DNA of 64,000 nucleotides from Pseudonocardia humida (GTDB lineage: Bacteria > Actinomycetota > Actinomycetes > Mycobacteriales > Pseudonocardiaceae): positions 30,820 to 94,819 of the forward strand of contig NZ_JAGSOV010000073.1 of the NCBI RefSeq assembly GCF_023898865.1. The letters are read 5' to 3'. The notes below the pieces were generated by a model. The model saw only the letters and a program-made list of their open reading frames with translations. It did not search any database and was not told the origin of the DNA. This document shows, piece by piece, positions 40,998 to 50,446 of the stretch; the first letter of the stretch is position 1; each line of letters opens with the position of its first letter. Position numbers and translations under genes: made by a program.

Positions 40998-43900
40998 ATG
41001 GCTCCGATGACCCGAAGCGGAACGGACGGGCCGGCGGCGGATGCGCTGCTGCGGACCGGGCGGTTCTTCACCCGCCGCGACACCTCGCCGGACCTGCGAG
41101 CGGTGTACCGGGAGGGCGGCCGCGACGGGGACGCCTTCTACCGGGACCGGTGGAGCCACGACAAGGTGGTGCGCTCCACGCACGGGGTGAACTGCACCGG
41201 GTCGTGCTCGTGGAAGGTCTACGTCAAGGACGGGATCATCACCTGGGAGGCCCAGCAGACCGACTACCCCTCGGTCGGACCGGACTCCCCGGAGTACGAG
41301 CCGCGCGGCTGCCCGCGCGGTGCCGCGTTCTCCTGGTACACCTACTCACCCACCCGGGTGCGCTATCCCTACGCCCGCGGGGTGCTGGTGGAGATGTACC
41401 GGGAGGCGAAGGCCCGCCTCGGCGACCCGGTCGAGGCCTGGGCGGAGGTCACCACCGACCCGGACAGGCGCCGCCGCTACCAGTCCGCCCGCGGCAAGGG
41501 CGGGCACGTGCGGGTGGGCTGGGACGAGGCGGTGGAGATCGTCGCCGCCGCGCACGTGCACACGATCAAGACCTACGGACCGGACCGGGTCGCCGGGTTC
41601 TCCCCGATCCCGGCGATGTCGATGGTCAGCCACGCGGCCGGGTCGCGGTTCATCGAGCTCGTCGGCGGGGCCATGACCTCGTTCTACGACTGGTACGCCG
41701 ACCTGCCGGTGGCCTCCCCGCAGGTGTTCGGCGACCAGACCGACGTGCCCGAGTCCGGCGACTGGTGGAACGCCACCTACCTGCTGATGTGGGGCTCGAA
41801 CGTCCCGGTGACCCGCACCCCGGACGCGCACTGGATGGCCGAGGCGCGCTACAAGGGCCAGAAGGTCGTCGTGGTGTCGCCGGACTACGCCGACAACACC
41901 AAGTTCGCCGACACCTGGCTGCCCGCCCAGCCCGGCACCGACGGGGCGATGGCGATGGCCATGGGCCACGTCATGCTCAAGGAGTTCTTCGTCGACCGGC
42001 GGGTGCCGTTCTTCGTCGACTACGTGCAGCGCTTCACCGACCTGCCGTTCCTGGTCACGCTGGAGGAGCAGGACGGGGCGCACGTGCCCGGCAAGTTCCT
42101 CACCGCGGCCGACCTCGGCGAGGAGGGCGAGGGCGTGGCCTGGAAGACCGTGCTGCTCGACGGGCGCACCGGGGAGCCGGTGGTGCCCAACGGCTCGCTC
42201 GGGTTCCGCTACACCGGGTCGGGCGCCGGCCGGTGGAACCTGGACCTGGGGGAGGTGGCCCCGCAGCTGACGCTGCTCGGCGGCGAGACCGCCGAGGTGC
42301 TGCTGCCCCGCTTCGACGCCCTGGACGGCTCCGGCGGCGTGCTGCGCCGCGGGGTGCCGGTGCGCCGGGTCGGCGGGCGGCTGGTCACGACGGTGTTCGA
42401 CCTGATGCTCGCCCAGTACGGGGTGCACCGCGACGGGCTGCCCGGCGTCTGGCCGTCGGGCTACGACGACCCCGCGGAGCCCTACACCCCGGCCTGGCAG
42501 GAGGGGATCACCTCGGTGCCCGCCGACCAGGTCGTCCGGATCGCCCGGGAGATGGCCGCCAACTCCGAGGAGTCCGGCGGCCGCACCATGATCATCATGG
42601 GGGCCGGGATCTGCCAGTGGTTCCACGGCGACGCCACCTACCGCGCGGTGCTCGCGCTGCTGCTGCTCACCGGGTCGATGGGCCGCAACGGCGGCGGCTG
42701 GGCGCACTACGTGGGCCAGGAGAAGTGCCGCCCGGTCACCGGCTGGGCGACGATGGCGATGGCCACCGACTGGCAGCGCCCGCCGCGGCAGATGATCGGC
42801 ACCGCGTTCTGGTACACCCACACCGACCAGTGGCGCTACGACGGCTACCGGGCCGACGCCCTCACCTCCCCGCTGGCCCGCGGGCACCTCGCCGGCATGC
42901 ACACCATGGACACGATCGCGCTGTCGGCGCGGCTGGGCTGGATGCCGTCCTACCCGCAGTTCGACCGCAACCCCCTCGACGTCGCCGACGAGGCCGCGGC
43001 GGCGGGCCAGGACGTCGCGGAGCACGTCGCCGGGCGGCTCCGGGACGGGACGCTCCGGTTCGCGATCGAGGACCCGGACGCGCCGCAGAACTGGCCGCGC
43101 TGCCTCACCCTGTGGCGGGCCAACCTGCTCGGTTCCTCGGCCAAGGGCGACGAGTACTTCCTCAAGCACCTGCTCGGCACGCACAACGACCTGACCGCCG
43201 ACCAGACCCCACCCGACCGCAGGCCCCGCGACGTCACCTGGCGCGACGGCGACCCACCCGAGGGCAAGCTCGACCTGCTGCTGTCGCTGGACTTCCGGAT
43301 GACCAGCTCCACGCTGCTGTCCGACGTCGTGCTGCCGGCCGCGACCTGGTACGAGAAGCACGACCTGAACACCACCGACATGCACCCGTACGTGCACGCC
43401 TTCACCCCGGCGATCGACCCGCCGTTCGAGTCGCGCACCGACTTCGACGCCTTCCAGGCCATCGGCCGCCGGTTCAGCGAGCTGGCCCGCACGCACCTCG
43501 GGGTCCGCCGGGACGTCGTCGCCGTGCCGCTGCAGCACGACACCCCCGGCGAGACCGCGCAGCCCGGCGGCCGGGTGCTGGACTGGCGCGCCGGTGAGGT
43601 CGAGGCGGTGCCGGGGCGCACGATGCCGAACTTCGTGGCCGTCGAGCGCGACTACCCGGCCGTCGCGGAGAAGATGGCCAGCATCGGGCCGCTGGTCGAC
43701 CGGCTCGGGATGACGACGAAGGCGGTCACCTACCACCCCGACGAGGAGATCGCCCACCTGTCGGCGAAGAACGGGGTGATGCTCGGGGGCGCCGGCGACG
43801 GCCGCCCGGCCGTCGACACCGACGCCAAGATGGCCGAGGCCATCCTCGCGCTGTCCGCGACGACCAACGGCCGGCTCGCCGTGCAGGGCCTCCGGGAGCT

Positions 43901-44690
43901 CGAGCGCCGCACCGGGACCCCGCTGGTCGACCTGGCCGAGGGCAGCGAGGAACGCCGGATCACCTTCGCCGACACCCAGGCCCGCCCGGTCCCGGTGATC
44001 ACCAGCCCGGAGTGGTCGGGCAGCGAGACCGGCGGGCGGCGCTACGCCCCGTTCACGGTCAACGTCGAGCGGCTCAAGCCGTGGCACACCCTCACCGGCC
44101 GGATGCACTTCCTGCTCGACCACGACTGGACGCACGAGATGGGCGAGGCCCTGCCGATCTACCGCGCGCCGCTGGACATGCACAAGCTCTTCGGCGCCGG
44201 CACCCCCGGTGACCGGGGCGCGGACGGGGCGTCGGTGACCGTGCGCTACCTGACCCCGCACTCCAAGTGGTCCATCCACTCGGAGTACCAGGACAACCTG
44301 CTGATGCTGTCGCTGTCGCGGGGCGGCCCCACGGTGTGGATGAGCGAGGCCGACGCGGCCGCGATCGCGGTGCGGGACAACGACTGGGTGGAGGCGGTGA
44401 ACCGCAACGGCGTGCTGGTGGCCCGGGCCATCGTCACCCACCGGATGCCGCCCGGCACGGTGTTCGTCTACCACGCCCAGGAGCGGGTGGTGAACGTGCC
44501 GAAGTCGGAGGCGACCGGCCGGCGCGGCGGCATCCACAACTCGCTGACCCGGATCCTGGTCAAACCCACCCACCTGATCGGCGGCTACGCCCAGCTGTCG
44601 TTCGCGTTCAACTACCTCGGCCCGACCGGCAACCAGCGTGACGAGGTGACCGTCGTCCGGCGGCGGAACTCGCAGGAGGTGGAGTACTGA
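40998..44690 (+). CDS. narG: Respiratory nitrate reductase alpha subunit
   Basis: A 1230-residue molybdenum (bis-MGD) enzyme that reduces nitrate to nitrite on the inner face of the membrane. The [4Fe-4S] cluster is held by His62, Cys66, Cys70 and Cys105 (HGVNCTGSC ... CPRG). YDWYADLPVASPQVFGDQTD contains the Asp that ligates molybdenum. No twin-arginine signal, as in cytoplasm-facing NarG. AGGGGAAGG precedes the ATG; a second ATG nine bases later is possible. First gene of narGHJI. Confidence 0.97.
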   Translation: MAPMTRSGTDGPAADALLRTGRFFTRRDTSPDLRAVYREGGRDGDAFYRDRWSHDKVVRSTHGVNCTGSCSWKVYVKDGIITWEAQQTDYPSVGPDSPEYEPRGCPRGAAFSWYTYSPTRVRYPYARGVLVEMYREAKARLGDPVEAWAEVTTDPDRRRRYQSARGKGGHVRVGWDEAVEIVAAAHVHTIKTYGPDRVAGFSPIPAMSMVSHAAGSRFIELVGGAMTSFYDWYADLPVASPQVFGDQTDVPESGDWWNATYLLMWGSNVPVTRTPDAHWMAEARYKGQKVVVVSPDYADNTKFADTWLPAQPGTDGAMAMAMGHVMLKEFFVDRRVPFFVDYVQRFTDLPFLVTLEEQDGAHVPGKFLTAADLGEEGEGVAWKTVLLDGRTGEPVVPNGSLGFRYTGSGAGRWNLDLGEVAPQLTLLGGETAEVLLPRFDALDGSGGVLRRGVPVRRVGGRLVTTVFDLMLAQYGVHRDGLPGVWPSGYDDPAEPYTPAWQEGITSVPADQVVRIAREMAANSEESGGRTMIIMGAGICQWFHGDATYRAVLALLLLTGSMGRNGGGWAHYVGQEKCRPVTGWATMAMATDWQRPPRQMIGTAFWYTHTDQWRYDGYRADALTSPLARGHLAGMHTMDTIALSARLGWMPSYPQFDRNPLDVADEAAAAGQDVAEHVAGRLRDGTLRFAIEDPDAPQNWPRCLTLWRANLLGSSAKGDEYFLKHLLGTHNDLTADQTPPDRRPRDVTWRDGDPPEGKLDLLLSLDFRMTSSTLLSDVVLPAATWYEKHDLNTTDMHPYVHAFTPAIDPPFESRTDFDAFQAIGRRFSELARTHLGVRRDVVAVPLQHDTPGETAQPGGRVLDWRAGEVEAVPGRTMPNFVAVERDYPAVAEKMASIGPLVDRLGMTTKAVTYHPDEEIAHLSAKNGVMLGGAGDGRPAVDTDAKMAEAILALSATTNGRLAVQGLRELERRTGTPLVDLAEGSEERRITFADTQARPVPVITSPEWSGSETGGRRYAPFTVNVERLKPWHTLTGRMHFLLDHDWTHEMGEALPIYRAPLDMHKLFGAGTPGDRGADGASVTVRYLTPHSKWSIHSEYQDNLLMLSLSRGGPTVWMSEADAAAIAVRDNDWVEAVNRNGVLVARAIVTHRMPPGTVFVYHAQERVVNVPKSEATGRRGGIHNSLTRILVKPTHLIGGYAQLSFAFNYLGPTGNQRDEVTVVRRRNSQEVEY

Positions 44691-46438
44691 TGCGCGTGAT
44701 GGCCCAGATGGGCATGGTCATGAACCTCGACAAGTGCATCGGCTGCCACACCTGCTCGGTCACCTGCAAGCAGGCCTGGACCAACCGCAGCGGCGTCGAG
44801 TACGTGTGGTTCAACAACGTGGAGACCCGCCCCGGGCAGGGCTACCCGCGCCGCTACCAGGACCAGGAGCAGTGGAAGGGCGGCTGGGTGCGCAACCGCC
44901 GCGGACGGCTCACGCTGAAGGCCGGTGGCCGGTGGCGCAAGCTGATGACGATCTTCGCCAACCCGGTGCTGCCGAACATCCGCGACTACTACGAGCCGTG
45001 GACCTACGACTACGAGATGCTCACCGACGCCCCCCTCGGCGACGACTTCCCGGTCGCCCAGCCGAAGTCGTTGATCTCCGGCGAGCCGATGGCGATCGAG
45101 TGGAGCGCGAACTGGGACGACGACCTCGGCGGCGCGCCGGAGCACGCTCCGCGTGATCCCATCGTGGAGCGGCTGCGCCGCGAGTCCGAGGATGCGGTCA
45201 AGCTGGACTACGAGCAGGCGTTCATGTTCTTCCTGCCGCGGATCTGCGAGCACTGCCTGAACCCGTCGTGCGTCGCGTCCTGCCCGTCCGGGGCGATGTA
45301 CAAGCGGGTCGAGGACGGGATCGTGCTGGTCGACCAGGACCAGTGCCGGGGCTGGCGGATGTGCGTCACCGGCTGCCCGTACAAGAAGGTGTACTTCAAC
45401 CACCGCACCGGCAAGGCCGAGAAGTGCACGTTCTGCTACCCGCGCGTCGAGGTCGGCCTGCCCACGGTGTGCAGCGAGACCTGCGTCGGGCGGCTGCGCT
45501 ACATCGGGCTGTTCCTCTACGACGCCGATCGGGTCACCGCGGCGGCGTCGGTGGCCGACGAGCGCGACCTCTACGAATCCCAGCTGGACCTGCTGCTCGA
45601 CCCGCACGATCCCGCGGTGATCGCCCAGGCCCGCGCGGACGGCATCGCCGAGGACTGGCTCGCCGCCGCCCGGCGCTCGCCGGTCTACAAGCTGGCCAAG
45701 CAGTACCGGGTGGCGCTGCCGCTGCACCCGGAGTTCCGGACCATGCCGATGGTCTGGTACATCCCGCCGCTCTCGCCGGTGGTCGACCGGCTCACCGAGA
45801 CCGGCCACGACGGTGAGGACGCCGGCAACCTGTTCGGCGCCATCGACGCCCTGCGCATCCCGATCTCCTACCTGGCCGAGCTGTTCACCGCGGGCGACCC
45901 CGAACCGGTGCGCGGTGTGCTGCAGAAGCTGGCGGCCATGCGCGCCTACATGCGCGATGTGACCCTGGACCGACCCCGTGACGAGTCGGTGGCGGGCGCG
46001 GTCGGGATGACCGGCCGGGAGATCGTCGAGATGTACCGGCTGCTCGCCATCGCCAAGTACGAGGAGCGCTACGTCATCCCCACCGCCTACGAGGGCGAGG
46101 CCCACCAGCTCGAGGAGCTCGCCTGCAGCCTCGACGTCGACGGCGGGCCCGGCATGGTCGGCAGCGGCCCGTTCGGCGAGGGCTCCGGGTCGCCGATGCC
46201 GGTGTCGGTGGAGACCTTCCACGCCCTGCGGCACCGCCAGACCGGCGACCGGGTCACCGACCCGGAGGACCGCGGGGCCCGGATCAACCTGCTCAACTGG
46301 GACGGCAAGGGCCGCCCGGCCGGGCTGTTCCCGCCACCCCACGAGTCCCCGCCCGACGAGGCACCGCCGGGCCCCGGCGACATCACCGGCCGCAGCGCGG
46401 CGACACCGTCCTCGTCCGATCCCGGGGTGGACCGGTGA
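44690..46438 (+). CDS. narH: Respiratory nitrate reductase beta subunit
   Basis: A 582-residue iron-sulfur protein passing electrons from NarI to NarG. Four Cys groups: C16-C19-C22-C26 (CIGCHTCSVTC), CEHCLNPSC..C, CRGWRMCVTGC (the Trp replaces a Cys, giving the [3Fe-4S] cluster) and CTFCYPR ... CSETC. It is longer than the E. coli protein, with a Pro-rich C-terminal tail. Start overlaps the narG stop; GTGA overlap with narJ. Confidence 0.97.
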   Translation: MRVMAQMGMVMNLDKCIGCHTCSVTCKQAWTNRSGVEYVWFNNVETRPGQGYPRRYQDQEQWKGGWVRNRRGRLTLKAGGRWRKLMTIFANPVLPNIRDYYEPWTYDYEMLTDAPLGDDFPVAQPKSLISGEPMAIEWSANWDDDLGGAPEHAPRDPIVERLRRESEDAVKLDYEQAFMFFLPRICEHCLNPSCVASCPSGAMYKRVEDGIVLVDQDQCRGWRMCVTGCPYKKVYFNHRTGKAEKCTFCYPRVEVGLPTVCSETCVGRLRYIGLFLYDADRVTAAASVADERDLYESQLDLLLDPHDPAVIAQARADGIAEDWLAAARRSPVYKLAKQYRVALPLHPEFRTMPMVWYIPPLSPVVDRLTETGHDGEDAGNLFGAIDALRIPISYLAELFTAGDPEPVRGVLQKLAAMRAYMRDVTLDRPRDESVAGAVGMTGREIVEMYRLLAIAKYEERYVIPTAYEGEAHQLEELACSLDVDGGPGMVGSGPFGEGSGSPMPVSVETFHALRHRQTGDRVTDPEDRGARINLLNWDGKGRPAGLFPPPHESPPDEAPPGPGDITGRSAATPSSSDPGVDR

Positions 46439-47067
46439 CCATCCGCGCGTCCGACCAGGCCGTGGTGCTCCAGGCGGCGTCGGTGTGCCTGCAGTACCCC
46501 GACGACACCGTGCTGGCGAGCCTCCCGCTGGTCCGCCGGGCCGTCGACGAGCTGCCGGGCGGCCGACCGCGCGAGCGGCTGACCGCGTTCCTCGACGCCG
46601 CGGCGGCCACCCCGCCGACCCGGATGACCCGGCACTACGTCGAGGTGTTCGACCTGCGGAAGCGGTGCTGCCTCTACCTCACCTGGTGGACCGACGGCGA
46701 GACCCGGCGGCGCGGGGGCTCGCTGGCCGCGCTCAAGGGGCGCTACCGCGCGGCCGGCGTCGAACTCGACACCACCGAGCTGCCCGACTTCCTGCCGGCG
46801 GTCCTGGAGTTCGCCGCCGTCGCCGACCTGGCCGCCGGCCTGCAGCTGCTGCAGGAGCACCGGGCGGGCCTCGAGCTGCTGCGCCTGGCCCTGCTCGGCG
46901 CCGGCACGCCCTACGCCGGGCCGGTCGAGGCGGTCTGCGCGCTGCTGCCCGGGCCCTCCCCCGCCGACGTCGCGACGGCCAAGGCGCTGGCCCGCAACGG
47001 GCCACCGCGCGAGCAGGTCGGGCTCGACCTCGCGCCGTTCGGCGTGCGACCGGGAGGGACCTCGTGA
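46435..47067 (+). CDS. narJ: Nitrate reductase assembly chaperone
   Basis: A 210-residue NarJ-type chaperone needed to load the molybdenum cofactor into NarG and join it to NarI. MTRHYVEVFDLRKRCCLYLTWWTDGETRRRG is the family core. Starts with GTG overlapping the narH stop and ends in a GTGA overlap with narI. Not part of the final complex. Confidence 0.95.
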   Translation: MTIRASDQAVVLQAASVCLQYPDDTVLASLPLVRRAVDELPGGRPRERLTAFLDAAAATPPTRMTRHYVEVFDLRKRCCLYLTWWTDGETRRRGGSLAALKGRYRAAGVELDTTELPDFLPAVLEFAAVADLAAGLQLLQEHRAGLELLRLALLGAGTPYAGPVEAVCALLPGPSPADVATAKALARNGPPREQVGLDLAPFGVRPGGTS

Positions 47068-47789
47068 ACGGGATCGACGTGCTGCTCTGGGGCGTGCTGC
47101 CCTACCTGATGGTCGTGGTGCTGGTCGGCGGCACGATCTGGCGCTACCGCTACGACAAGTTCGGCTGGACCACCCGCTCCTCGGAGCTGTACGAATCACG
47201 TCTGCTGCGCATCGGCAGCCCGCTGTTCCACTTCGGGCTCCTGGTCGTGATCGTCGGACACGTGATCGGGCTGGTCATCCCGAAGAGCTGGACCGACGCC
47301 GCCGGGCTCAGCCAGGAGGCCTACCACGTGCAGGCGCTGCTGCTCGGCGCCATCGCCGGGTTCTGCACCCTGGTCGGGGTCGGGATCCTCGTCTACCGGC
47401 GGCGCACCACCGGCCCGGTCTTCCGGGCCACCACCCGCAACGACAAGCTGATGTACGTCGTGCTGGTCGCCGCGATCGTCGCCGGGCTGGCCACCACGCT
47501 GCTCGGGGCCGCGGGCGGCGAGGAGCACAACTACCGGCTCACCGTCTCCCCGTGGTTCCGGTCGCTGTTCGTGCTGCAGCCCGACGTCGCCGCGATGAGC
47601 GGGTCCGGTCTCGCGTTCCAGCTGCACACGCTGATCGGGATGGTGCTGTTCACGATCTGGCCGTTCACCCGGCTCGTGCACGCGTTCACCGCGCCCGTCC
47701 ACTACCTGTTCCGGCCCTACATCGTCTACCGCAGCCGCCGCCCCGGCGCCGCCCGACCGACGCGGCCCGGCTGGGACCGGACGAGGTGA
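47064..47789 (+). CDS. narI: Nitrate reductase gamma subunit (cytochrome b)
   Basis: A 241-residue membrane protein with five helices that oxidises quinol and carries two b hemes. Heme ligands are expected at the two histidines of LFHFGLLVVIVGHVIG and the two of FQLHTLIGMVLFTIWPFTRLVHAF. GTG start overlapping narJ. Completes the narGHJI operon. Confidence 0.96.
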   Translation: MNGIDVLLWGVLPYLMVVVLVGGTIWRYRYDKFGWTTRSSELYESRLLRIGSPLFHFGLLVVIVGHVIGLVIPKSWTDAAGLSQEAYHVQALLLGAIAGFCTLVGVGILVYRRRTTGPVFRATTRNDKLMYVVLVAAIVAGLATTLLGAAGGEEHNYRLTVSPWFRSLFVLQPDVAAMSGSGLAFQLHTLIGMVLFTIWPFTRLVHAFTAPVHYLFRPYIVYRSRRPGAARPTRPGWDRTR

Positions 47790-47944
47790 GGCGCGGTGGA
47801 CCACGGGGGCCGCGTCCGAGCACGTCCAGGACCGTCCGTGGCCGCCGTCCGGGCTGTCGATGACGAGGGCCGCACCACCGGCGGCGCTGGGGCACGTCAG
47901 GCTGAGCGAGCGGTGGCCTCTTCCCCACCCGGTCAGCAAGATCG

Positions 47945-47975
47945 TGTGCAGATGCACATTCATCTGCACGTGCAG
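47945..47975. repeat. Nested palindromes downstream of narI
   Basis: Three dyads overlap: TGTGCA-GA-TGCACA (47945-47958), GTGCAGATG-N6-CATCTGCAC (47946-47969) and CTGCA-CG-TGCAG (47964-47975). They lie in a 264-base gap between narI and a small frame at 48054. They could be a regulator site with several overlapping operators, or a hairpin ending the nar transcript. No gene is seen in 47790-48053. Confidence 0.55.
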
Positions 47976-48053
47976 CGTGCCTCCCGCGCAGCATCCTCGG
48001 CAGACGTCGGATCGAGTGATACTGACGCCATGCGCACCTAGGGAAGCACCACC

Positions 48054-48233
48054 ATGACGAAGCACTCCGGTCTCACACATCCCGGCAACGGCTCCACCAC
48101 GTGTCTGCGACACCCCGCAGCCGACCACGATCGTGGGGTGAGCGAGCGGATCTACGACTACATCCGCACCGGCCGCCTCGACCGGCACGACCACCACGGA
48201 GAGCGTCCGACACCGCCTTCGGCTCGGACCTGA
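48054..48233 (+). CDS. Possible small His-rich protein
   Basis: A 59-residue frame with GGGAAG upstream of its ATG, downstream of the nested palindromes. Sequence centre SERIYDYIRTGRLDRHDHHG is charged and partly helical, with nine His residues overall. No known family. Could be a metal-related peptide or chance; 48234-48361 is otherwise empty. Confidence 0.3.
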   Translation: MTKHSGLTHPGNGSTTCLRHPAADHDRGVSERIYDYIRTGRLDRHDHHGERPTPPSART

Positions 48234-48361
48234 ACTGCGCCGGACCCACTGGGCACCGCAGCACCGACACCCGAGACGGAGAACAGTCGGGGCGTCGGAC
48301 TGGGCGACCACCACCGACGCGACGTCCGCGGCGACTGACGCTGCCGGGTACGCGGCAGCGC

Positions 48362-49627
48362 TCAGCCCGCCGGCGGCTGCGGCGGCGGGTCGGCGGCGGG
48401 CTGCTGCAGGGTGACCGGGGTGGAGCCGAACCGCAGGTCGTGCTGACGGCGCAGCCACGCCCGCTGCGCCCAGGCGTACCGGCCGAGGACCCGGGCACCG
48501 CGCCTGGCCAGCCCGTAGCGCCAGGTGCCGGCGCGGGCATCGCCCTGTCCCCTGGCCTCCTGCCGCTGCAGTGCCTGCGCGCGGCGCACCTCCGGCTCCC
48601 GCTCGGCCTGCACGGCGCGGCACGCCGCGTCCAGCGCACCGCGGTCGACCCCGGCTCCGCCGGCGGCCAGCGGGACGAGGTGGTTGGCGGCCACCACCAC
48701 GTCGCGCAGGGCGAGGTTGATGCCCTGGGCGCGGACCGGCGACATCGGGTGGGCGGCGTCGCCGAGCAGCAGCACGCCGGGCGCCCACCACAGCGGGGCC
48801 AGCCCGACCAGCACGTTCAGCCGCAGCGGCCGGGAGACCTCGGCGCGGTGGGCCAGCACGTGGTCGACCAGCCAGGGCGGGGCCGAGCGCAGCGCGGTCG
48901 GCAGCCAGTCGCCGTCGCGGAACTCGCCCAGCCCGCCCTTGGGCATGATCAGCCCGCACTGCAGCCGGTCGTCCCAGGAGGTGTAGGCGACCAGGGGGTG
49001 ACAGCCCCGGCGCACCAGGATGTGGAAGTCGCAGTGCTCGCGCAGGGCCTGCGGCGCCGGCGCCTTGAACCACAGCACGTCGTAGCCCTCCGCGGCCCGG
49101 GTGAGGTCGAGCCCGGAGCGGGTGCGCACCGAGGAGCCCCGTCCGTCGCATCCGACCACGAGGTCGGCGGACCAGACGACCTCCTCCCCCGCTGCCGTCA
49201 CCGCCCGCACCCCGACGACCCGGCCGGTCTCGTCCCGCACGACGTCGGCGAAGCGCGCGCCCAGGTGGACCTGGGCGCCCGGGTGGGCGCGCACCTGCTC
49301 GACGACCCGCTCCAGCAGGGCGACGGGCGAGGCGATGCGGAAGGCGCGGTCCCCGAGCTCGGCGACCGGCTCGGGGACCGCGAACACCTCCTCGCCGTCG
49401 ATGCTGATCCGCCAGCTCCGCACGACCCGGCCGGGCACCTCGGCCAGCAGCCGGCCCAGGCCCATCTGCTGCAGCGCCTCGATGCCGAGCGGCATCAGCC
49501 CCTCGCCGCGGAACACATCGCCGAGCGCGGTCTCGCGGTCCACCAGGCGCACCTCGGCGCCGCGGCGGGCCAGCAGCAGGGCCAGGGTCGCCCCGGCCGG
49601 TCCGGCACCGACGATCACGACCTTCAT
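48362..49627 (-). CDS. FAD-dependent monooxygenase, PHBH type
   Basis: A 421-residue class A flavin monooxygenase hydroxylating an aromatic or polyketide substrate with NAD(P)H and oxygen. VIVGAGPAGATLALLLARRG (FAD, 4-23), LVVGCDGRGSSVR (DG motif) and LLLGDAAHPMSPVRAQGINLALRD (FAD ribityl) are all present. GGGGAG precedes the ATG by three bases. Divergent from a TetR gene with perfect operators between them, so it is very probably induced by the TetR ligand. Confidence 0.9.
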   Translation of the reverse strand: MKVVIVGAGPAGATLALLLARRGAEVRLVDRETALGDVFRGEGLMPLGIEALQQMGLGRLLAEVPGRVVRSWRISIDGEEVFAVPEPVAELGDRAFRIASPVALLERVVEQVRAHPGAQVHLGARFADVVRDETGRVVGVRAVTAAGEEVVWSADLVVGCDGRGSSVRTRSGLDLTRAAEGYDVLWFKAPAPQALREHCDFHILVRRGCHPLVAYTSWDDRLQCGLIMPKGGLGEFRDGDWLPTALRSAPPWLVDHVLAHRAEVSRPLRLNVLVGLAPLWWAPGVLLLGDAAHPMSPVRAQGINLALRDVVVAANHLVPLAAGGAGVDRGALDAACRAVQAEREPEVRRAQALQRQEARGQGDARAGTWRYGLARRGARVLGRYAWAQRAWLRRQHDLRFGSTPVTLQQPAADPPPQPPAG

Positions 49628-49656
49628 GTTCTCCCCCTCGACCGGGAGCACTCTAA

Positions 49657-49698
49657 TGCAACGTCGCGTTGCAAGGCAACTGACCGTTGCTTTAAGCT
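49657..49698. promoter_or_regulatory. TetR operators and promoter between monooxygenase and TetR genes
   Basis: TGCAACG-TCG-CGTTGCA (49657-49673) is a perfect 17-bp dyad and GCAAC-N5-GTTGC (49676-49690) is a second one. The TetR promoter overlaps them: TTGCAA (49669-49674), 18 bases, TAAGCT (49693-49698), ten bases before the ATG. Binding would block both divergent genes. Confidence 0.75.
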
Positions 49699-49707
49699 GG
49701 ACGCACC

Positions 49708-50313
49708 ATGCCGATCCCGCCCCCGCACCGCCCCGGCGGCCGCAGCGCCCGCATCACCCGCGCCGTCCACGCCGCGACCGTCCACGCGCTGACCGAGCAC
49801 GGCCTCGACGGGCTCAGCATCGAGGCCGTCGCGGCCCGCGCGGAGGTCAACAAGACGACGATCTACCGCCGGTGGGGGACCCGGGAGGCGCTGGTCGCCG
49901 ACGCGCTGACGGCGAACACGGGCCGGCAGGTCACGGTGCCCGACACCGGCAGCAGCCGGGAGGACCTGGTGGTGTTCGCCCGCCAGGTCCGCGACGCGAT
50001 CCTGGCCCCCACCAGCCGCGCACTGATGTCGGCGCTGTCGGCCGGCCGCCACCACCGGGAGCTGGCCGAGATCGGCCGGCGCTACTGGGCCGACCGGCTC
50101 GCCGCCGTGCGCCCGCTGATCGAGCGGGCGGTGCAGCGCGGCGAACTGCCGGCCGACGCGGATCCCGACGTCGTCGTCACCCGAATCGTGGGCCCGATCT
50201 GGTTCGCCGTGTCCGGTCCGGGTCTCGCGGTGGACGACGACTTCGTGGCGGGCTGCGTCGACACCGTGCTCGCCGGCACGACGAGCCCGGCTGCAGGGGA
50301 CCAGAGCCGGTAG
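49708..50313 (+). CDS. TetR-family repressor of the monooxygenase
   Basis: A 201-residue TetR protein: HTH about 20-60 (LSIEAVAARAEVNKTTIYRRW) and a TetR_C-type ligand domain. Its promoter carries two palindromes that fit self-repression and control of the divergent flavin monooxygenase. The ligand is unknown. Confidence 0.9.
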   Translation: MPIPPPHRPGGRSARITRAVHAATVHALTEHGLDGLSIEAVAARAEVNKTTIYRRWGTREALVADALTANTGRQVTVPDTGSSREDLVVFARQVRDAILAPTSRALMSALSAGRHHRELAEIGRRYWADRLAAVRPLIERAVQRGELPADADPDVVVTRIVGPIWFAVSGPGLAVDDDFVAGCVDTVLAGTTSPAAGDQSR

Positions 50314-50346
50314 GCCGTGCCGGTCGAGCAGACCGCTGCGCAGATC

Positions 50347-50369
50347 GGGCCGGCCATCGGCGCCGGCCC
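50347..50369. terminator. Hairpin after the TetR gene
   Basis: GGGCCGG (50347-50353) and CCGGCCC (50363-50369) with a 9-base loop lie in the gap between the TetR gene and the convergent membrane-protein gene. No T-run. Confidence 0.4.
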
Positions 50370-50446
50370 GGGCTTCCCTGCTCGGCTCGGTCGGAAATTC
50401 GCGGAACCACCGGAGGCTCCGATCCGGCCTTCCCTTGACCTCCAGG

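Noticed and set aside
47800..47830. CGGTCCT on the minus strand near 47815 as a sigma promoter
   Set aside because: The position 15 bases upstream reads CAGCCCG and there is no gene downstream in that direction except narI antisense.
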